NCBI GenBank assembly: GCA_029747585.1
Contig: JAPEVF010000173.1
Coordinates: 1-64,000 of the forward strand
DNA from: Pleurotus djamor
Taxonomy: Eukaryota > Basidiomycota > Agaricomycetes > Agaricales > Pleurotaceae
Length of the DNA stretch: 64,000 nt
Direction: 5' to 3'
A program made the translations under genes and the position numbers. Shown here one piece after another: positions 58,610 to 64,000 of this stretch (the first letter of the stretch is position 1; the number at the start of each line of letters is the position of its first letter). Under the pieces are notes generated by a model. That model was not told the origin of the DNA, did not search any database, and saw only the letters and a list, made by a program, of their open reading frames with translations.

Positions 58610-61334
58610 TTACAACTTGTATTGATACCTCGGGTCAGTGTCCCAGATTTCTTCAGTGCCATTGAAGCCTTCGAGTTCTTGCGCCTCCTTGTCGTCAGAT
58701 GTGAGCGAGGCCATGTAATCTGCATGCTTCTTGTTCAACCAGGACAACCTTGTCCTCAATGTAAGCGCCGCGAGGAAGGATAGGGCAAGCATCCTGTTCG
58801 AATGGGTGAGTCAAATGAGGATGACTCGAAGCAAGGACTCACCCCGCCGAGATGGCATGGCCTTTGCGGAATCGATCTTCAGCATCAAAGTAGACTTGAG
58901 GCGATGCCCTATAGGTCACGTAGCTCTCAGAGTAACTTCGTCTGTAGAACGGTGATGTGCTTACACAGAGACGCAGTTAGATATTGAAACGATAAACGCG
59001 GTGCCGACGCCACGTTTTGACGTTGGTGAAAATGCGTTAGCGGCCCAGCTCCTATAGGTTTGGTTCCAGGATGAGTATGGGAAGAGATCGACTGAAGAAG
59101 GGCTCACATGACAAGTGGGAACAAGCTGTAATTGCCGCCAACGACGAGAAATAGTGCAAAGTATGATGCTCCCACATTCGTCTGAGCCAGATTGGCCAAA
59201 ATGACGTAGCCAGTAAAGGATATAGCGCATGAGAGCATGATGTGGTACCCTCGGTCTTTCGTACGATCGCTGTGCCAGGCTTGGAAGAATACCATGAACC
59301 AACCGACGACGTACGGCGCGACTGTCAGGCCTTGCGCATTGATATCAGAGAAGCCCAGATCCCTTATAAGCTATGCAGCAAAGTGAGTTCCATTAGTTGA
59401 GCAACACGGAGAGGGTACTGACCGTGGGCAAGAAGTAAGACACTGTCGCCACGCCAACATTGACTGAAAAGATGCGTGAGTGATGCCGGAAGAAGATTGA
59501 TTGGGAATGGACGAACAGCTCGCGTATATTAGCATGAATAACCATGCATTTATGTCGGTGATAATGGCCTTGAAGCCTTGCCATCCGGACATGCCACCGT
59601 GAGATTGCGGCCTATGGTCCTTGTTTAAACGCGCTTGGGCGATCGCCTTCTCTCGCGGGCTGAGAAAGCTTGCGGAGAATGGGAATGAAGGTAAGAATAG
59701 CAGAATTGCCACTGCCATGATCAACGTTGGGATGGCTTCAATCTATGGAAAGGGTTAGACGAAGGGTCCAAAAATGCATGAAAGAAATTACCAGGAATAA
59801 AAATTGCCATCTGGGCAAGTCAGTCAGCCAGCCGCATGCAAGCAGGACGAATGACAGACAAACCCAGTCAATACATGTGTATGCGCTCGTGCAAGTCCAA
59901 AAGCGAGGAGGCCCTGCATGGCAGTGAGGATTAGCGCGTCAACGGGACATTGGATGCCTTACTCCTATCGCGCCAGGGAGGGTCCCTGTCATACAAAGGC
60001 TGAATAGAAGACGTAAGCGCCAGATCTTGGCCTTGAGAAGGAACGTTCGGGCACCTTATTCTGACAGCGAGTTCTGATCTGTAGCTACTGGTGAGATTTC
60101 AGGCGGTCGAAGTAAGAGTGGATGTAACCTTTTGTACCTGGAATGTCGGAGTCTCTGAGGAGACAGAAGAGGAGCATGATAAGGGACCTTACCAGAAAGA
60201 GAGATAGTAGATCATTCCCGCATAGTAGCCAGCCTCACCAATCCCTAGGAGAACTCTGAGAAAGACCGTTAAGTGAGCCAGCCGACAGGTAGGGACTTCA
60301 AACGTGAGCACCTCAAGACTAAGAGGCTGGTGTACCCTTTGGCGTAAGTGAATGAAAGCGAAACGATGCCCCAGAATGATAATGACAAAAAGAAGCTAAC
60401 ATTGAGTCAAGCATCAGCCTGATGCACGATTGTTGGCTTTTAGAACTCACAATCGGTTGGCTCCAATGTGACGCTGAAGGACTGGGGATGATCGTTAAGG
60501 GGGTCCTGGTAGGGGGTCTGATGACTGCTGCTCACTGTTCGCTGGTATTTCGAGGAGACCTGTATCCGAAATCAAAATTTGTGAGCCAGTGATACACGAA
60601 GTCATAGAATGGGTGACCCACAGTATCCCACATAGAAGATGCTGAGTGCCAAAGTCCACCTCGCATTGGTGGAAATGCCCTTCAAGTGTGGGACGTTGAG
60701 GAATATCTTTGAAGGACAACAAGTTATGCTTACGAAGTTTTCGTTGAAGGGTTTCAGGACATGAGCATTGCCACTAATAGACGTGAATTCTTGAGTAACC
60801 AGAGGGTACACTACTTGAGAATGGCTCACATGTTTGTACGATCTGAAGAAAAAAAAGCATCAAGTACAAGGCAACACCCGAGTGCTGAGGTAAATACCCA
60901 CCGAATTGATTGACTAACAAGGGAGCCGCAATCAAGCAGACTGAATATACGAAGCTGGTTACTTACATATGTAGCTAGGCGAAATAAAGTCATCAACCCT
61001 GCAAACGTTCAGACAAAATGGGTACGAAACAGACCTGCAAATGACCAAAGGGAGGACACGGTTATCGATCTTGCGCTTGACGGCTTTCTAGCGAAGCGGG
61101 ATTAGCGCAAGATGAACCACATGCGAGAAGTAGGACCCCACCTCGTCCAGCTCTGTGAACTTGACGGCAAGAGCGTCACGATGAACAGCATCCGCGAAAT
61201 CTGGGTCCAAAGGGGAGNAAAAAATGTTTCCGCTTCGTCTTGGGACCAATCTGAACTTGATGGTACGTTCCCTCCTCGTTGGCTTCGACTTCCGTCAGGG
61301 ACTCTGGAGATGCGTCTTTATCAGAATGAGACAT
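58610..61334 (-). CDS. MFS transporter, Dal5/allantoate permease-like (anion:cation symporter family)
   Basis: Many short exons. The N-terminus is polar (MSHSDKDASPESLTEVEANE), then SPLDPDFADAVHRDAL and KAVKRKIDNRVLPLV, the usual start of this family. Membrane segments include ALSIFYVGY, LLEIPAN, VLQRHIGANRL, FLSFWGIVSLSF-like, GIGEAGYYAGMIYYLSFW, FLFLIEAIPTLIMAVAILLF, YVVGWFMVFFQAWHSDR and GASYFALFLVVGGNYSLFP. The C-terminus ends TEEIWDTDPRYQYKL, a family hallmark. Substrates in the family include allantoate, nicotinate, pantothenate and small carboxylates; it cannot be chosen here. The frame is broken at an N inside a T run (61217) in exon 1; removing one base restores it, so a base-call problem is likely. 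An upstream ATG at 61388 is an alternative start. Confidence 0.85.
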
Positions 61335-61388
61335 GTCTTTCAGGGAGACGACCGAGTCTGAGGAATGGTTGTTGACTAGGATGTACAT

Positions 61389-61740
61389 AATAAACTCAAG
61401 AGTCCATGATAAAAGGAGTCAATCGAAGGATGGGTGTGGGACAAAGCACCACTGCAAGTATCACTGTATCGCCGGAAACACCTGTGTGAGAAGGATACGG
61501 TGAGGTCACCGAGGTCAGAAGCTCAGAGAGCAGCCTATTATTGGATACCAAAGCACGGGTGTGATCCGACACGTGCAATAAGAAATTGGCGCGATCAATA
61601 CATTTGGCTAAAGAACATGCGAACCGAACACCGATGAGCACTTGATAGAGGAATCGATGAGCGTAGCGAAACATAAGGAGACGAGGAGTGCTTACCTGGG
61701 GTACCACAGCTAAAAATACACCAGCCACAATCTCACCCCT
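61389..61740. other. intergenic between ORC3 3' end and transporter start
   Basis: The open minus frame here has no motif. It is read as the transporter promoter plus ORC3 3' flank. Confidence 0.5.
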
Positions 61741-64000
61741 CTAACTAGCGACGTCAAAAACAGTGCGCAAGACGTGGTCTTGCTTTCGCTGGGTGTGTTT
61801 GATGAATCCAAGGTAATCCAACTCTTGCAATGCACGAATAAACCGTGCTTGTACCTCCATCTTCCATTTCTCCTCATCATACTCTTCCTCCAAACCATCA
61901 TCATTGACAACAGCCACTTCTTTGCCTTTCTTCTTCGGCGGGTTTCGAGCCTTCTTACGTGGAGAGCCCCCTTTGGCGGCTTGTGTCCGCTTCTTGAGTT
62001 TGCCGAGTTCGTTCCGCTGCGTTTCAAGAACCAGAACAAAGGATTCAAACCAGTCGTACACGTTCAACATCTTCCCGCTGTCAAGGTAGCGCCGAAAGAG
62101 TATGCTGGTGTCTGGAAGCTGCCACAAGGTATAGTCGGCAGCTGAGCTTTCATCAGGTTGTAGATAAGACCACGGTTGGAGTAAACCCGATAAGAGGGAG
62201 GGTCGTGTAGCAGGATTGAGTACCTAACGATATCTGCTCAGACACGTCGAGTGTGGGTCTTGTGGCTAGGACGCACCTCGGAAGGGAAAGGGGAGTACCC
62301 AGTGTACCAGATATCCCAGAGCTTACTTGACTCTTCGGGTGGAACAAGATACTGACTAAAGGGAATTAGGGCCTGGTGTCAAAGTTAAAAGCTTGTCACA
62401 TACGACCACTGTTGGCGCAACCATCGTGAGGTGCTTTCCTGTATCTGGGTGGCTTCTTCGGCAGCATCATCATCCGTAAACCTCGAAATCAGTGAAGCGC
62501 ACTGATGACGAGCATCTAGGATATCGTCACGGTCCTCGGTGGGCAGCGCAACGAGGAAGGCATCTAAAAGCTTGAGTAAATTGTGGACTTGTTCAGTCGT
62601 CAATTTCCTGACAAGAGATGAACAAATATGTGATGCATTCAAAGATTACGACGCACTGAATCGATTTGCAGAAATATTGGATCTCGGTGTCGACGTCTCC
62701 TTTCAAGACGAGTGACAAAATCTCGGGGATACATTTCTGCTGCTTCCCAGTAACATTGCTACTGCCCTCTTGAACGAGGAAGTCACGAACTATGACAAGG
62801 ATATTAACCCATGTTCGTAGTAAATCGACGTGGTTTTCAAAAGACGTTCGTTCCCGATCAAGCGCCTCTAGCAAGGTATCAATAGTTTCATGTTGCCAAG
62901 AGTCCTCGGCATTGGGTGCTGAGTCTGCGGGTGCATGTACACGAACCAGAAGAGACTCCAGGAACGCGAACGACGATGGTTGAACCAACAGGTGCTTGGT
63001 CGCCGAAAAATCAGAGCTGTCAGGATAAAAGGCGTCGCTGACCAGTACGGCCAACGGATCGAGAAAATGTTTCATATAGGCTAACTATTGAAAGAGGTGA
63101 TGAGCGAGCACGATTGGATACCGGCGAGGACAGAACGTACCTGTATTATACTCTGGACAGTGTCTATTCCAGAGTTGTATCGTCGGAAGTGATCATATAG
63201 AAAGTCAAGGACGGCTGGTCCAATGAGGACATCAGGACGGAAGTCGACGTCGAAGAAAGTCTTTTTACATGTTAGTCACGGCGAACCTACTGGGCCGACA
63301 GATCATACCTTGACAATGATCTGCTCCAGAGCTGGGAGTCCGTGAGGTAGAGTAGCGTGAGTTAGACGTAGACGACGGAGTGTTTCCCGGGGATACGTAT
63401 TCTGGATGAAGTGAGTTGACGGTGGGGATGTCAACGTTGCCAGAAATACTAGCGGAAGCCGAGGTACATGGCGGCTAAACATCGCAATTGAGAAGACTGA
63501 GGGAAATGGATTCGAAGGGGTAAGCGTACCTGCAGATGTGGAAAATATCTTGGAGAACAGTGGAGTCAAATTGTTCAAGGTCGTGGAGGAAGACAACAAG
63601 ATGGCTTGGCTGGCCTGGATTAAATCAGGACGGGAGTGTGTATCTATTCAACGAGACTTACTTTGGGTATCCTTGAGAGCTTGATACCACGCATGGAGAT
63701 ACTCAAAGCTATAATTGGCTGATGAGGAGGCCTTGCGCCTGGTCGGAGCTGGGTAGCAGGTCAACCGACTAGACAAGCAAATGGCAAAAAGCAGCATACC
63801 ACTCAGCGCGGAATTTGTCACAAACCCACCAATCATCTCTCTCATTGCAGCAGTCAAGTTCAAGCTAGCGGAAGGGTGCAAGTGCGTGATAAGAGTCAGT
63901 GGTCCATCGTCTTCAAACAAGTCATCTGTGTTGGAATTTCCAGACAACCTCTCGGTAATTTCTCTAAGGGTGTCGGATTGGCCCGAAGGATCTAAGTATG
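61741..64000 (-). CDS. ORC3: origin recognition complex subunit 3, 3' part
   Basis: The gene enters from the right edge and ends at a TAG (61741-61743). Recognisable ORC3 stretches include DDLFEDDGPLTLITHLHPSA, EYLHAWYQAL, the AAA-like core LVVFLHDLEQFDSTVLQDIF, RLRLTHATLPHGLPALEQII, TFFDVDFRPDVLIGPAVLDF, LAYMKHFLDPLAVL, and the C-terminal winged-helix end RFIRALQELDYLGFIKHTQR with KQDHVLRTVFDVAS. A basic linker (RKKARNPPKKKGKE) precedes it. ORC3 is part of the six-subunit complex that binds replication origins and loads Mcm2-7. Exons are joined by ordinary short introns. The N-terminal part lies outside the window. Confidence 0.92.

Noticed and set aside
1..64000. CRISPR arrays, bacterial operons, prophage or insertion sequences
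   Set aside because: No regularly spaced repeats, Shine-Dalgarno-led gene strings or transposase motifs were seen; intron-rich genes show a eukaryotic nuclear genome.
1..64000. tRNA or rRNA genes
   Set aside because: No cloverleaf-compatible segment with A and B boxes, and no rRNA core sequence, was recognised by eye; the 25S-like matches near 18000 are antisense guides of 11-15 nt only.

Overview
This is a nuclear genome window from a filamentous fungus, almost certainly an agaricomycete mushroom (Basidiomycota). Genes carry many short introns of about 35-75 nt with GT..AG ends. Fungal families recur (HET domain, WSC domain, Zn2Cys6 factor, Kre9/KNH-like GPI protein, trifunctional FOL1). 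One gene closely fits the mushroom-type non-canonical aromatic amino-acid decarboxylase. Exon limits given here come from reading frames and splice signals; where lengths are stated, the spliced frame was checked to close.

Layout. 1-543: 5' part of a HET-domain gene (-). 2227-7861: 1,766-residue Ser/Pro-rich coiled-coil protein (+). 8483-14665: exopolyphosphatase, EMC2, an uncertain small gene and RNase P/MRP subunit POP4, all on -. 14749-18160: FOL1 and ribosomal protein eS30 (+); the last eS30 intron contains a convincing box C/D snoRNA. 19156-20148: secreted protein with two WSC units (+). 20928-24571: three tandem hemerythrin-like genes, the first truncated. 24714-26571: mitochondrial Obg-type GTPase MTG2. 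26672-27877: two divergent unrecognised genes. About 28000-30700 is gene-poor and rich in N. 30768-35353: Zn2Cys6 transcription factor. 36676-37554: Kre9/KNH-like GPI-anchored protein. 38295-39942: MoCF/CinA-type protein. 41846-45426: large PLP decarboxylase with the C-terminal appendage domain, followed by up to three decayed pieces of that appendage. 46798-47124: small beta-rich protein (-). 49256-51175: pepsin-type aspartic protease (-). 52039-53896: bHLH factor (-). 56064-58289: cytochrome P450 (-). 58610-61334: Dal5-type MFS transporter (-). 61741 to beyond the right edge: ORC3 (-).

Two kinds of region alternate. Housekeeping blocks (PPX1-EMC2-POP4-FOL1-eS30, MTG2, ORC3) are compact and intact. 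Accessory blocks (hemerythrin array, decarboxylase with fragments, protease, P450 plus transporter) contain tandem duplication, decay and long gaps. The scattered single N bases are not random: in three well-defined genes 35 of 42 coding Ns fall on third codon positions, which suggests masked allelic differences between the two nuclei of a dikaryon.
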